DNA from: Verrucosispora sp. WMMD573
GTDB taxonomy: Bacteria > Actinomycetota > Actinomycetes > Mycobacteriales > Micromonosporaceae
Reading direction: 5' to 3'
Assembly (NCBI RefSeq): GCF_027497175.1
Contig: NZ_CP114901.1
Coordinates: forward strand, 2,790,001-2,854,000
Length of the DNA: 64,000 nt
The translations under genes were made by a program, and so were the position numbers. This document shows positions 17,786 to 26,244 of the stretch, one piece after another; the stretch's first letter is position 1, and each line of letters starts with the position of its first letter. The notes beneath the pieces are model-generated. The model ran no database searches. It saw nothing but the letters and a program-made list of their open reading frames with translations, and was not told the DNA's origin.

Positions 17786-18211
17786 GTGGACGACGGACTG
17801 CGGGTGACCGACCGGTGGATGGTTCCCGCCGGTGAACTGCGCGAGCGGTTCTCCCGGTCCTCCGGACCGGGCGGGCAGGGCGTGAACACCGCCGACTCCC
17901 GGGTCGAGCTGAGCTTCGACCTGGCCGGCTCGCCGAGCATCCCCGAGTCGCTGCGCACCCGGGCCCTGGACCGGCTCGCCGGACGGCTGGTCGACGGCGT
18001 GCTGACAATCGCCGCCAGCGAGCACCGGGCTCAGCTGGCCAACCGGGAAGCGGCCCGGGAACGCCTGGTGTCGTTGTTGCGCGAGGCGGTGGCCCCGCCA
18101 CCGCCACCACGCCGTCCGACCCGTCCGTCGCGGGCGGCCAAGGAGCGGCGGCTGGCCGAGAAGAAGCGTCGCGGGCAGCGCAAGCGCGACCGGCGGGTGG
18201 ACGGCGAGTAG
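17786..18211 (+). CDS. arfB: alternative ribosome-rescue factor / peptidyl-tRNA hydrolase
   Basis: 141 residues, GTG start. It has the catalytic GGQ motif in FSRSSGPGGQGVNTADSRVEL (GGQ at about residues 29-31) and a basic C-terminal tail (RPTRPSRAAKERRLAEKKRRGQRKRDRR) that in ArfB/YaeJ enters the empty mRNA channel of stalled ribosomes. It hydrolyses peptidyl-tRNA on non-stop ribosomes as a back-up to tmRNA. Length and lack of a codon-recognition domain distinguish it from release factors RF1/RF2. It stands alone, between the small membrane protein and the secreted esterase. Confidence 0.93.
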   Translation: MDDGLRVTDRWMVPAGELRERFSRSSGPGGQGVNTADSRVELSFDLAGSPSIPESLRTRALDRLAGRLVDGVLTIAASEHRAQLANREAARERLVSLLREAVAPPPPPRRPTRPSRAAKERRLAEKKRRGQRKRDRRVDGE

Positions 18212-18318
18212 CGGTTGCCCCCGTTTGATTGATGACCGTCAGTGTCACGTGGTTGAATTCGCGTGGGAGCACCGGGCTGGACACCTAACCCACGACATGC
18301 GACGGGAGTTCCTCCATC

Positions 18319-19512
18319 ATGCTCCGAAGGTCCCTGCCCAGTGCTCCGGCCGCCTCGCTCGCGGCCGTCGCGCTCGTCGTACTCGCCTGGTCGACGCTGC
18401 TCGTCGCGCCGGCCCGATCCGCATCGCCGGCCCGCGACGGCACGGCGGTACGTCCCATTTCCGCCCCGGCCTCGGCAGCCGACCCAGTGCGGATCATGCC
18501 GCTCGGTGATTCGATCACCGGCTCGCCGGGCTGCTGGCGGTCCCTGCTCTGGAACCGCCTCCAGTCCGCCGGACACACCGGGATCGACTTCGTCGGCACG
18601 CTCGGTCCGCAGGGCTGCGGTCAGCCGTACGACGGCGACAACGAGGGCCACGGAGGCTACCTCGCCACCAACGTGGCCAACCAGAACCTGCTGCCGGGCT
18701 GGCTCGCGGCGACCCGGCCGGACATCGTGCTGATGCATCTCGGCACCAACGACGTGTGGAGCAACATCGCTCCCGCCACGATCCTGTCCGCGTACAGCCG
18801 GCTGGTGGACCAGATGCGGGCGAGCAACCCGGGCATGCGCATCCTGGTTGCGAAGATCATTCCGATGGCGCCGAGCACCTGTCCCGACTGTGGTCAGCGG
18901 GTGGTGGCCCTCAACGGCGCCATCGACGCGTGGGCGGCGGGTAAGACCACGACCGTCTCACCGATCGTGGTGGTGGATCAGTGGACGGGCTTCAGCCCTG
19001 CCGCCGACACCTATGACGGCGTGCACCCGAACGCGGCGGGCGACCAGAAGATCTCCGACCGTTGGTATCCGGCACTGGTGGCCGCCCTGGCCGGCACCCC
19101 GACCCCGACGCCGACTCCGACCGTGACCCCGACTCCGACTCCGACGCCGACTCCGACCGTGACCCCGACCCCGACCCCGACCGTGACGCCGACGTCCAGC
19201 CCCGGTCCGGCCGGCTGTGTCGCGACCTACCGGACCGTGGGGCAGTGGTCGGGCGGCTTCCAGGGCGAGGTCACGGTCGCTAACGACTCCACCACGCAGA
19301 TGCGGGGCTGGAGTGTGGGGCTTGTCTTCGCCGACGGCCAACGGATCACGCAAGCCTGGAACGCCGAGGTCACCCAGAACGGGTCGACGGCGACGGCCCG
19401 TAATGTCGGCTGGAACGGTGTCCTCGCCCCCGGCGCGCGTACCACCTTCGGTTTCCTCGGCAGCACCGGTGGCGTCGTCACCGCACCGACCGTCACCTGT
19501 TCCCGCTCCTGA
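18319..19512 (+). CDS. secreted GDSL/SGNH esterase (CE3-like) with cellulose-binding module
   Basis: 397 residues, ATG start with CGGGAG upstream. Signal peptide (residues 1 to about 35), then an SGNH hydrolase domain (about 55-258): block I RIMPLGDSITGSPGCWR (Ser65), the second block with Gly in HGGYLATN, block III GTNDVW (Asn144), block V YDGVHPNAAGDQ (Asp233, His236). This arrangement matches carbohydrate esterase family 3, acetylxylan esterases. A Pro-Thr repeat linker (about 260-297) connects to a family 2 carbohydrate-binding module with Cys at both ends and conserved Trp. It should deacetylate plant cell-wall polysaccharide while bound to cellulose. Monocistronic. Confidence 0.92.
   Translation: MLRRSLPSAPAASLAAVALVVLAWSTLLVAPARSASPARDGTAVRPISAPASAADPVRIMPLGDSITGSPGCWRSLLWNRLQSAGHTGIDFVGTLGPQGCGQPYDGDNEGHGGYLATNVANQNLLPGWLAATRPDIVLMHLGTNDVWSNIAPATILSAYSRLVDQMRASNPGMRILVAKIIPMAPSTCPDCGQRVVALNGAIDAWAAGKTTTVSPIVVVDQWTGFSPAADTYDGVHPNAAGDQKISDRWYPALVAALAGTPTPTPTPTVTPTPTPTPTPTVTPTPTPTVTPTSSPGPAGCVATYRTVGQWSGGFQGEVTVANDSTTQMRGWSVGLVFADGQRITQAWNAEVTQNGSTATARNVGWNGVLAPGARTTFGFLGSTGGVVTAPTVTCSRS
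19091..19206 (+). repeat. Pro-Thr repeat linker coding DNA
   Basis: Within the esterase gene the DNA repeats CCGAC[CT]CCGAC units, coding (PT)n broken by VT. It is a linker typical of secreted cellulases and could vary in length by slippage. Confidence 0.7.
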
Positions 19513-19575
19513 GCGTCGCCCCGAGGGCCGGCCAGTGGCGCGGCCCCCGGCTGCCCCCCGCAAGGCCGCCGGTCG

Positions 19576-20547
19576 TCATGCCTCGACTCGCGCCGGCTCG
19601 GCGCGGTCGAGCAGCGTCGAGCAGACCTCGATCAGTCGAGCCCGCAACTGGCCGGCCCGTCGCGCGAACTCCCGTTGCCGCGCCACGTACTCGGCCTTGC
19701 CCTCCGGCGTCTCGATGGCCACCGACGGCTGACCGTACGAGGAGAAGTCGTACGGCGACGCCTGCATGTCGAGCAGTCGAATGTCGCCGGCCAGCGCGAA
19801 ACAGTCGAGCGCCAGCTCACCGGGGACGGCCGGGCCCAGCTTGGTGGCCCACTTGTGGCAGTCCATGGAGGCGTGCAGGCAGCCCGGCTGGTCGAGGTCG
19901 ACCTGACTGGCCCGGGTCGGTCGGAGGTGGTTGCGCTCGACCGCGTCGGGGGTGAAGAAGCGGTACGCGTCGAAGTGTGTGCACCGGATCTGGTGCGCCT
20001 CGACCACCGCGTCGGTGCCCTGCTGGCCGAGGCGAAGGGGAAGCGGGTGGCGGTGCTCACGCTGGCGGTACACCATCGCCCACTCGTGCAGGCCGAAACA
20101 GCCGGTGAAGGCCGGGCGGGACGCGATCGCGGTCAGCAGCCGGTGGATGAACCGCACCGAGTCGCCCCGGTCGGCGAGGAGAACGTCAACGTCGAGCCGT
20201 ACCGTGCCGTCCGCCTCCGTCGTGTACCAGCGCCACCGGCGGTGCGGTGCCGGGCCGTCCGGGCCGGCTTCCAGCCGAACACCCACACCCGGGTGCCAAC
20301 GGCGTAGCACCGACGGTCGGGTGCCGTAGTAGTCGTACAGAAAATCGTCGATGGCGTGGCGCTGCCCGGTGGCCCGCCGAGCCCGGTGGCCGGCGGTCAG
20401 CGAGTCGGCGCGCCGTTCGTGACCCGCCAGTAAAGGCTGCCAGGCGGCGGCGGGGAGGCGGGTCACCTGCCGACCGGCCGGCGCGTGGACCCGCCCGCCG
20501 GCCCCGTCGACGACGGCGGGTGTGGCGGGGGCGGGCGCGGCGGTCAC
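19576..20547 (-). CDS. conserved actinobacterial protein often labelled 3-methyladenine DNA glycosylase
   Basis: 323 residues from GTG 20547. The frame is open much further upstream, but that part overlaps the next gene and has no family resemblance. Conserved blocks: RHAIDDFLYDYYGTRPSVLRRWHPG (about 55-80), CFGLHEWAMVYRQ, RCTHFDAYRFFTP, QPGCLHASMDCHKWATKLGPAVPGELALDCFALA and DIRLLDMQASPYD. These blocks are strongly conserved in Streptomyces, mycobacteria and relatives, where databases usually call the protein 3-methyladenine DNA glycosylase. I see no AlkA or Mpg fold signature, so that label is doubtful. Soluble, no signal peptide. Function unproven. Confidence 0.75.
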   Translation of the reverse strand: MTAAPAPATPAVVDGAGGRVHAPAGRQVTRLPAAAWQPLLAGHERRADSLTAGHRARRATGQRHAIDDFLYDYYGTRPSVLRRWHPGVGVRLEAGPDGPAPHRRWRWYTTEADGTVRLDVDVLLADRGDSVRFIHRLLTAIASRPAFTGCFGLHEWAMVYRQREHRHPLPLRLGQQGTDAVVEAHQIRCTHFDAYRFFTPDAVERNHLRPTRASQVDLDQPGCLHASMDCHKWATKLGPAVPGELALDCFALAGDIRLLDMQASPYDFSSYGQPSVAIETPEGKAEYVARQREFARRAGQLRARLIEVCSTLLDRAEPARVEA

Positions 20548-20582
20548 GGCACCAAGGGTACGACCGCCGTCTGGTGTCCGGG

Positions 20583-21893
20583 TCAGGGCACGTCGACCCG
20601 GACACCGGCGGAGAAGACGCCGCTGCGCAGCTCCAGCCGCTGCGGCGCGTCCCGCCCGTTGATCGTGAAGACCAGCGGCAGCACCACCCGGCTGCCGGCG
20701 GCCACCGGGTCGGCGAACACGTCGCGTCCCTGGTTCGCCCGGCGGGTGGCCGGCTCGTCGGTGGTGACCCAGTTGCCGTTGGCCAGGTACACCCGTTGCA
20801 GCTTTCCGTGCCAGCTCTGGTGCTCCGGGGTGAGGTTGCGGACCCCGACGGTCGCCTGACACTGCCGCGCGCCCCGGCCCGGATCGCAGGTCATCCGGTA
20901 GACGGTGAACTCGAACGCGTCCTCGCGCAGCGGCATCCCCAAGCTCCCGGCGACCCCGGTGCCCTTCCAGGCGCCGCTGGTCGGCTGACTGTCCGTGTCG
21001 ATCGCGGTGACCCGGCGGGTGGCGGACCAGGCGGCGGCGCCGACGGTGCCGGCCAGCACGATCGCGGCCACCGGCACCACGATCCAGACCGGTGGCTTGC
21101 GGCGTCGGGCCGGCGGCCGGGGAGCGGCCGGGCGTGGATAGATGGTGCCCGGCCCGTCCGAGGCCAGTGCCGCGGCCACCGGCCGTCGGCGGCGTCGCCA
21201 GGTGAGCAGTGCCACCACGCCCAGCACCAGCAGCGCGGCCCCGGCGGCCAGTAGCGCGGGTGCCTGCCGACGCCAGCCCGTGGCCTCCTGCGACTGCGAC
21301 GCCGCCGTCCCCGGTGCCGTCCAGGTGGCGCTCGCGCAGTCGTACGGCTGCCCGCCGTCCCTGGCGAAGGCGCAGGTCGGGGCGGTCACCGGCTGTCGGG
21401 ACGCGGTCGTGGTGAGCGTGGTGCCCAGCGTGGTGGTGCTCTCCGGCGGCAGCTTCAGCCGCCAGGTCACCTCGGTGGCCGGCGACCCACCGGGGCGTAC
21501 CACCCGACCTCCGGCGCTTACCGTCGTCGCCGAGACGCCCTCAGGCAGTTCCTGACGGACTGTTGTCTCCACCGGGGTGCTGCCGGCGTTACGGACCTCG
21601 ATCCGGTACCCGGGAGCGGCGCTCTGCTCCGGCGCGACCCGTACGCTCACCTTCGGCCTGGCGGCCGGCGAAACCACCCGGGTCGGCGTCGGTACCGCTG
21701 GTGGTGCCGCCGGCATGCTGGGGTCGGGTGCCGCCGCTGCGGGCTGAAGCCGCCCGGCCGGTGAAGCGTGCGGGACGGTGGCCGCCGGTGCGTCCGGAGC
21801 GGCGGCGGTCGGCAGCACCGGCAGCGCGGTCAGCAGACCGACGCAGTGCACGATCGCGGCGAGGGTCTTGTGGTGTCGTGTCGATGCAGGCAT
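20583..21893 (-). CDS. secreted or membrane protein of unknown function with two membrane segments
   Basis: 436 residues. An N-terminal signal-like stretch (LAAIVHCVGLLTALPVLPTAAAP) is followed by a Pro/Ala-rich spacer and a beta-sandwich domain (about 80-165: VRVAPEQSAAPGYRIEVRNAGSTPVETTVRQELPEGV, DUF11-like). Then come a membrane segment (ALLAAGAALLVLGVVALLTW) followed by RRRRR, another (IVVPVAAIVLAGTVGAAAW), and an extracellular C-terminal domain (about 310-436) with two cysteines, resembling DUF4352-type domains (FEFTVYRMTCDPGRG, VGVRNLTPEHQSWHG). It suggests a surface-exposed envelope protein. It ends 36 bases upstream of the preceding reverse-strand gene, so the two may be co-transcribed. 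Confidence 0.7.
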   Translation of the reverse strand: MPASTRHHKTLAAIVHCVGLLTALPVLPTAAAPDAPAATVPHASPAGRLQPAAAAPDPSMPAAPPAVPTPTRVVSPAARPKVSVRVAPEQSAAPGYRIEVRNAGSTPVETTVRQELPEGVSATTVSAGGRVVRPGGSPATEVTWRLKLPPESTTTLGTTLTTTASRQPVTAPTCAFARDGGQPYDCASATWTAPGTAASQSQEATGWRRQAPALLAAGAALLVLGVVALLTWRRRRRPVAAALASDGPGTIYPRPAAPRPPARRRKPPVWIVVPVAAIVLAGTVGAAAWSATRRVTAIDTDSQPTSGAWKGTGVAGSLGMPLREDAFEFTVYRMTCDPGRGARQCQATVGVRNLTPEHQSWHGKLQRVYLANGNWVTTDEPATRRANQGRDVFADPVAAGSRVVLPLVFTINGRDAPQRLELRSGVFSAGVRVDVP

Positions 21894-22026
21894 ACGAACG
21901 AACCTCCGCAGCCGACGCTAGGTGCGGGCGCGCGTCGGGCGGGTACGAAGCGACGAATCTGGCCCCGGCGGTGGGCGGCGCGGGTAAGCTGCGGCGATCG
22001 TCCGCCGGCCGCACTACATTGGCCTG

Positions 22027-22830
22027 GTGCGTATCGCTCGTTTCGCTCATGCCAAGGGAATGTCGTTCGGCGTCGTCGAGGGAGAGCCGGAGGCGGGTCC
22101 GCAGGGGCTCACCATCGCCGAGATCTCCGGCCACCCGTTCGGCCAGATCACGTTCAGCGGGGTCCGCTGGGCGTTGTCCGACGTCCGGCTGCTCTCGCCG
22201 ATCCTGCCCAGCAAGGTGGTCTGTGTCGGCCGCAACTACGCCGAGCACGCCGCCGAACACGGCGCGGAGGTGCCGAAGGAGCCGCTGTTGTTCCTGAAGC
22301 CCTCGACCTCGGTCATCGGTCCGCGGGACGCGATCCGGCTACCTGAGTTCAGCAAGCAGGTCGAGCACGAGGCCGAGCTGGCGGTGGTGATCGGCGCGCT
22401 GGGCGCCCGCCGGGCGGACCGGGCCGCGGCTGAACGGGCCATCTTCGGCTACACCTGCGCCAACGACGTCACGGCCCGGGACCTTCAGCGCTCCGACAGC
22501 CAGTGGACCCGAGCCAAGGGGTTCGACTCGTTCTGCCCGATCGGGCCGTGGATCACCACCGGGCTGGATGTCACCGACCTGGAGATCCGCTGCGAGGTCG
22601 GTCGCGACCCGGAGGAGATGGAGGTACGCCAACTGGGCCGCACCGGTGACATGGTCTTCGACGCGCCGGCTCTGGTGTCGTACGTCTCACACGTGATGAC
22701 ACTGCTTCCCGGTGACGTCGTGTTGACCGGTACGCCGGCTGGGGTTAGCCCGCTCACCGACGGGGATACGGTGAGCGTCCGGATCGAGGGGATCGGTGAG
22801 CTGACGAACCCGGTCGTGTCGGCGGCCTGA
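22027..22830 (+). CDS. fumarylacetoacetate hydrolase (FAH) family protein
   Basis: 267 residues, GTG start. It belongs to the FAH/2-hydroxyhepta-2,4-diene-1,7-dioate isomerase family, metal-dependent enzymes that hydrolyse C-C bonds or decarboxylate or tautomerise oxo acids (some are oxaloacetate decarboxylases or acylpyruvases). N-terminal about 65 residues are variable; the FAH domain follows with VCVGRNYAEHAAEHG, the metal-binding HEAELAVVIG, GYTCANDVTARDLQRSDSQWTRAKGFDSFCPIGPW and LLPGDVVLTGTPAGV. The substrate cannot be told from sequence. In other actinobacteria a similar gene sits upstream of gltX and tRNA-Gln/Glu; here the tRNA genes follow. Confidence 0.92.
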   Translation: MRIARFAHAKGMSFGVVEGEPEAGPQGLTIAEISGHPFGQITFSGVRWALSDVRLLSPILPSKVVCVGRNYAEHAAEHGAEVPKEPLLFLKPSTSVIGPRDAIRLPEFSKQVEHEAELAVVIGALGARRADRAAAERAIFGYTCANDVTARDLQRSDSQWTRAKGFDSFCPIGPWITTGLDVTDLEIRCEVGRDPEEMEVRQLGRTGDMVFDAPALVSYVSHVMTLLPGDVVLTGTPAGVSPLTDGDTVSVRIEGIGELTNPVVSAA

Positions 22831-22871
22831 TCGCCGTTTTGGCAGCTCAAGGGCAGTTTGGGGAAGTCGAT

Positions 22872-22900
22872 TTGGCCTGTCGGTGCCGGGAGGGTAGAGT
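22872..22900 (+). promoter_or_regulatory. candidate promoter for tRNA-Gln
   Basis: TTGGCC (22872-22877), a 17-base spacer and TAGAGT (22895-22900) lie 27 bases upstream of the tRNA-Gln gene. The -10 is a good actinobacterial match, the -35 is partial. A second TAGAGT (23090-23095) precedes the tRNA-Glu gene. Confidence 0.5.
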
Positions 22901-22926
22901 TTGTTCCCGGCGCCGCAAGGGGCCAA

Positions 22927-22998
22927 TGGGGTATGGGGTAATTGGCAGCCCGACTGATTCTGGTTCAGTTAGTCTAGGTTCGAGTCCTGGTACCCCAG
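22927..22998 (+). tRNA. tRNA-Gln (anticodon CTG)
   Basis: 72 bases. Acceptor arms TGGGGTA and TACCCCA pair fully, with discriminator G. The anticodon stem is ACTGA/TCAGT around the loop TTCTGGT, giving anticodon CTG (reads CAG). The T arm is CTAGG-TTCGAGT-CCTGG. CCA is not encoded. Confidence 0.93.
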
Positions 22999-23098
22999 CG
23001 CAGCCGAGATTCGTCACGAATCGAGGTCGCTGGATTCTGGTGGAGTTCGGCACCGATGCACCGCGAGGGGCTCCGGTAGCGAGGTCTGGTAGAGTTCG

Positions 23099-23126
23099 GC
23101 GGCACCGCCCGAAAGGGTGGTGCCGC
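23099..23126 (+). terminator. stem-loop between the two tRNA genes
   Basis: GCGGCACCGCCC (23099-23110), GAAA tetraloop, GGGTGGTGCCGC (23115-23126): a 12-base-pair stem with one G-T pair. It sits 11 bases before tRNA-Glu and just after a TAGAGT box, so it may be a terminator of tRNA-Gln or a processing structure in the tRNA-Glu precursor. Confidence 0.5.
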
Positions 23127-23136
23127 GAAGTGTTCT

Positions 23137-23209
23137 GGCCCCGTCGTCTAGCGGCCCAGGACGCCGCCCTCTCAAGGCGGTAGCGCCGGTTCGAATCCGG
23201 TCGGGGCTA
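23137..23209 (+). tRNA. tRNA-Glu (anticodon CTC)
   Basis: 73 bases. Acceptor GGCCCCG pairs with CGGGGCT (one G-U), discriminator A. Anticodon stem CCGCC/GGCGG with loop CTCTCAA, anticodon CTC (reads GAG). T arm GCCGG-TTCGAAT-CCGGT. CCA is not encoded; the 3' end is followed by C. Confidence 0.94.
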
Positions 23210-23220
23210 CAGGTGTTCAC

Positions 23221-23260
23221 GGCTCGTTCCGCCGCTGCGGAGCGGGCCGTTTCGCTTTCA
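23221..23260 (+). terminator. terminator after tRNA-Glu
   Basis: GGCTCGTTCCGC (23221-23232) pairs over all 12 positions (three G-U) with GCGGAGCGGGCC (23237-23248) across CGCT, followed by GTTTCGCTTT. Confidence 0.7.
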
Positions 23261-23272
23261 ACAGGGCGTTTC

Positions 23273-23310
23273 GCTTGAGTGGTGCAGCGCTGCTTGAGTG
23301 GTGCAGCGCT
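23273..23310. repeat. exact tandem duplication of a 19-base unit
   Basis: GCTTGAGTGGTGCAGCGCT occurs twice head to tail (23273-23291 and 23292-23310) in the gap between tRNA-Glu and the ndgR stop. The rest of this gap (to 23435) shows no gene. Confidence 0.8.
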
Positions 23311-23435
23311 GGTCGCCGTGATCCACCCGCCGTCGCGCCTGGTCCCCCTTCGTCCTGCCTGGCCCGCCGTCGCGCCACCCCCTGTCGGGCCGGCCGCGAC
23401 GGCGGCGCGACGTTAAGTTACGGTCGATTTTCGAG

Positions 23436-24134
23436 TTAGAGGCCGGAGAGGCGTTGGCCGGCTCGGACCACGGCCATGGCGTGGCGTTCGCCGGGGCGGC
23501 GGCCCAGGCGCTCGATGGGGCCGGAGATGCTGATGGCGGCGATCACCCGTCCCGTGCGGTCGCGGATCGGGGCCGAGACGCTCGCCACACCTGCCTCGCG
23601 TTCGGCGACGCTCTGTGCCCAGCCTCGGCGGCGTACCTCGGCGAGGGTGCGGCCGGTGAACTTCGACCGGGGCAGCAGCGGCATCACCGCCTCGGGCGGC
23701 TCCCAGGCGAGCAGGATCTGCGCCGCCGACCCGGCGGTCATCGGCAGCACCGAGCCGACCGGCACGGTGTCGCGTAGCCCGCTGGCGCGTTCCGCGGCGG
23801 CCACACAGATCCGTTCGTCCGCCCGGCGCAGATAGAGCTGGGCGCTCTCGCCGGTGGCGTCCCGCAGGGCGGCCAGCAGCGGCTCGGCCGCCGTCAGCAG
23901 CACATCCGGCGCCGCGTTGGCCAGCTCACCCAGGCGTGGACCGGGACGCCAGCGACCCTGGGTGTCCCGGACCAGCATCCGGTGGATCTCCAGCGCCTGG
24001 GCCAATCGGTGCGCGGTGGCTCGGGGCAGCTTGGTGCGTTCAACGAGTTCGGCCAGGCTGGCGCCGTCTACACAGGCGGCCAGGATGACCACCGCCTTGT
24101 CGAGAACGCCGACACCGCTCATACTGTGTCCCAC
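23436..24134 (-). CDS. ndgR: IclR-family regulator, NdgR type
   Basis: 232 residues from GTG 24134; ATG 24122 (MSGVGVLDKA) is an alternative start. N-terminal winged helix-turn-helix (about 5-65: VGVLDKAVVILAAC, LAELVERTKLPRATAHRLAQALEIHRML), then the IclR effector domain with ESAQLYLRRADERICVAAAERASGLRDTVPVGSVLPMTAGSAAQILLAWEPPE and VASVSAPIRDRTGRVIAAISISGPIERLGR. This pattern and the divergent position next to leuC identify it as NdgR, the Streptomyces regulator of leucine and other amino acid genes and of antibiotic production. Only 37 bases separate it from leuC, so one protein can control both promoters. Confidence 0.93.
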   Translation of the reverse strand: MGHSMSGVGVLDKAVVILAACVDGASLAELVERTKLPRATAHRLAQALEIHRMLVRDTQGRWRPGPRLGELANAAPDVLLTAAEPLLAALRDATGESAQLYLRRADERICVAAAERASGLRDTVPVGSVLPMTAGSAAQILLAWEPPEAVMPLLPRSKFTGRTLAEVRRRGWAQSVAEREAGVASVSAPIRDRTGRVIAAISISGPIERLGRRPGERHAMAVVRAGQRLSGL

Positions 24135-24140
24135 AAGCCG

Positions 24141-24160
24141 AAATTTACCTCCCAGAATTT
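24141..24160. promoter_or_regulatory. inverted repeat in the ndgR-leuC gap, candidate NdgR operator
   Basis: AAATT (24141-24145) and AATTT (24156-24160) are the arms of an inverted repeat centred between the divergent ndgR and leuC starts. IclR-family proteins bind palindromes of about this size. It is a conspicuous AT-rich island in GC-rich DNA. Binding is inferred from the family and the position. Confidence 0.5.
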
Positions 24161-24171
24161 AGGATGTCCAG

Positions 24172-25617
24172 ATGGTGGGAGTCACTCCTGAGCCGAGGAC
24201 CCTGGCCGAGAAGGTCTGGGACGCACACGTCGTCCGGTCCGCCGATGGTGAGCCCGATCTGCTCTTCATCGACCTGCACCTGCTACACGAGGTGACCAGC
24301 CCGCAGGCGTTCGACGGACTGCGCATGGCCGGCCGTCGGGTGCGGCGTACCGACCTCACGCTGGCCACCGAGGATCACAACACCCCGACCGGGTACGCCG
24401 ATCCCTCGTTTCAGCAGCGCCGTGGCGACCTGCTCACCATTGCCGACCCCACCTCTCGTACGCAGATCGAGACGCTGCGGCGCAACTGCGCCGAGTTCGG
24501 CGTACGGCTGCACCCGCTCGGCGACGCCAACCAGGGCATCGTGCACGTCATCGGTCCACAGCTCGGCCTCACCCAGCCCGGCATGACGATCGTCTGCGGC
24601 GACTCGCACACGGCCACGCACGGCGCGTTCGGGGCCCTGGCGTTCGGCATCGGCACCAGCGAGGTCGAGCACGTGCTGGCCACCCAGACGCTGCCGCAGG
24701 CCCGACCGAAGACGATGGCGGTCACCGTCGACGGGCAGCTCGGTCCCGGCGTCACCGCCAAGGACCTGGTGCTCGCCCTGATCGCCAAGGTCGGCACCGG
24801 CGGCGGGCGTGGGCACATCGTGGAGTACCGGGGCGAGGCGATCCGGGCGCTGTCCATGGAAGGACGGATGACGATCGCCAACATGTCCATCGAGTGGGGT
24901 GCCAAGGCCGGCATGATCGCGCCGGACGAGACCACCTTCGCGTACCTGAAGGGGCGCCCCAACGCGCCCAGCGGCGCCGACTGGGACGCGGCGCTGGAGT
25001 ACTGGCGGACGCTGCCCACCGACGAGGGGGCGACCTTCGACTCCGAGGTGACGCTGGACGCCGCCGAGATCACGCCGTTCGTGACCTGGGGCACCAACCC
25101 CGGGCAGGGCGCGCCGCTGGGTGCGGCCGTGCCGGATCCCGAGGAGTTCGTCACCGAGCCGGAGCGGGCCGCCGCCCGTCGCGCCCTGGCGTACATGGAC
25201 CTGCGCCCCGGCACCGCGCTGCGCGACCTCTCCGTCGACGTGGTTTTCGTCGGCTCGTGCACGAACGGGCGCCTGGAGGACCTCCGGGCCGCCGCCGACG
25301 TGCTGCGCGGTCACCGGGTGGCCGACGGGGTACGCATGCTGGTGGTGCCCGGCTCGGCCGCGGTGCGGGAGGCCGCCGAGGCGGAGGGGCTCGACAAGGT
25401 CTTCGCCGACGCCGGTGCCGAATGGCGCTTCGCTGGCTGCTCCATGTGTCTGGGCATGAACCCGGACACGCTCTCGCCGGGGCAGCGCGCCGCCTCCACC
25501 TCCAACCGGAACTTCGAGGGCCGCCAGGGCCGGGGTGGGCGTACCCACCTGGTCAGCCCGCCGGTGGCCGCCGCCACCGCCGTCGTCGGCCGGCTGGCCG
25601 CTCCCGCCGACCTGTAA
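24172..25617 (+). CDS. leuC: 3-isopropylmalate dehydratase large subunit
   Basis: 481 residues. ATG 24172 with AGG at 24161-24163. Aconitase-family enzyme that isomerises 2- to 3-isopropylmalate through a [4Fe-4S] cluster. Iron-sulfur cysteines: [18 protein letters not shown] and [10 protein letters not shown]. Other motifs: [71 protein letters not shown], and [20 protein letters not shown] at the end. Works with LeuD, encoded 13 bases downstream. Transcription is probably controlled by NdgR from the shared intergenic region. Confidence 0.97.
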   Translation: MVGVTPEPRTLAEKVWDAHVVRSADGEPDLLFIDLHLLHEVTSPQAFDGLRMAGRRVRRTDLTLATEDHNTPTGYADPSFQQRRGDLLTIADPTSRTQIETLRRNCAEFGVRLHPLGDANQGIVHVIGPQLGLTQPGMTIVCGDSHTATHGAFGALAFGIGTSEVEHVLATQTLPQARPKTMAVTVDGQLGPGVTAKDLVLALIAKVGTGGGRGHIVEYRGEAIRALSMEGRMTIANMSIEWGAKAGMIAPDETTFAYLKGRPNAPSGADWDAALEYWRTLPTDEGATFDSEVTLDAAEITPFVTWGTNPGQGAPLGAAVPDPEEFVTEPERAAARRALAYMDLRPGTALRDLSVDVVFVGSCTNGRLEDLRAAADVLRGHRVADGVRMLVVPGSAAVREAAEAEGLDKVFADAGAEWRFAGCSMCLGMNPDTLSPGQRAASTSNRNFEGRQGRGGRTHLVSPPVAAATAVVGRLAAPADL

Positions 25618-25630
25618 GAAGGGCTGCGAC

Positions 25631-26218
25631 ATGGACAAGTTCACCGTGCACACCGGCACCGCCCTGCCGCTGCGGCGGTCCGACGTGGACACTGATCAGA
25701 TCATCCCCGCCGTGTACCTCAAGCGGGTGACCCGGACCGGATTCGCCGACGGGCTGTTCAGCGCGTGGCGTGAGGACCCGGCATTCGTGCTCAACGATCA
25801 AGCTTATTCGGGAGCGTCGATTCTGGTGGCCGGCCCCGAGTTCGGCACCGGGTCATCACGGGAGCACGCCGTGTGGGCGCTGCGTGACTTCGGCTTCCGG
25901 GTGGTGATCTCGCCGCGCTTCGGTGACATCTTTCGCGGGAACGCCCTCAAGGAAGGGCTGCTTCCGGTTGAGCTCGAATTGAAAGCCGTCGAGGAAATCT
26001 GGCGCCTGGTAGAGGAGAATCCGACCACTCCGGTGGTCGTCGACCTGACCACGCGCGAGGTGCGGGTCGGCACCGCCATCTGGTCGTTCCCGCTCGACGA
26101 CTTCAGCCGATGGCGGCTGATGGAGGGCTTGGACGACATTGGACTCACCCTCCGCCACGAGGACCGGATCAGCGCCTTCGAGGCTGACCGACCGGCCTTC
26201 CTGCCCCGGGTCGCGTAG
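25631..26218 (+). CDS. leuD: 3-isopropylmalate dehydratase small subunit
   Basis: 195 residues from ATG 25631 (AGAAGGGCTGCGAC upstream). Forms the swivelling domain of isopropylmalate isomerase with LeuC. Signatures: [25 protein letters not shown], the serine loop [38 protein letters not shown], and GLLPVEL. Length is standard. The C-terminal [25 protein letters not shown] is the usual bacterial extension. It is followed by a strong terminator, so leuCD form a two-gene operon. Confidence 0.97.
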   Translation: MDKFTVHTGTALPLRRSDVDTDQIIPAVYLKRVTRTGFADGLFSAWREDPAFVLNDQAYSGASILVAGPEFGTGSSREHAVWALRDFGFRVVISPRFGDIFRGNALKEGLLPVELELKAVEEIWRLVEENPTTPVVVDLTTREVRVGTAIWSFPLDDFSRWRLMEGLDDIGLTLRHEDRISAFEADRPAFLPRVA

Positions 26219-26244
26219 CCCGGACGCCCCGATCCGCAGCCGAT

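Noticed and set aside
18226..18259. Promoter for the CE3 esterase (TTGATG-18-TTGAAT)
   Set aside because: The -10 is a poor match and several alternatives exist in the same stretch, so I did not list it as a feature.
22999..23136. Possible third tRNA between tRNA-Gln and tRNA-Glu
   Set aside because: GGTAGCGAGGTCTGGTAGAGTTC has tRNA-like words, but no acceptor stem or T-arm can be drawn. It is better explained as promoter and hairpin.
23273..23310. attachment site duplication of an integrated element next to tRNA-Glu
   Set aside because: The duplicated 19 bases are not part of the tRNA 3' end, and no integrase or foreign genes lie between the copies.
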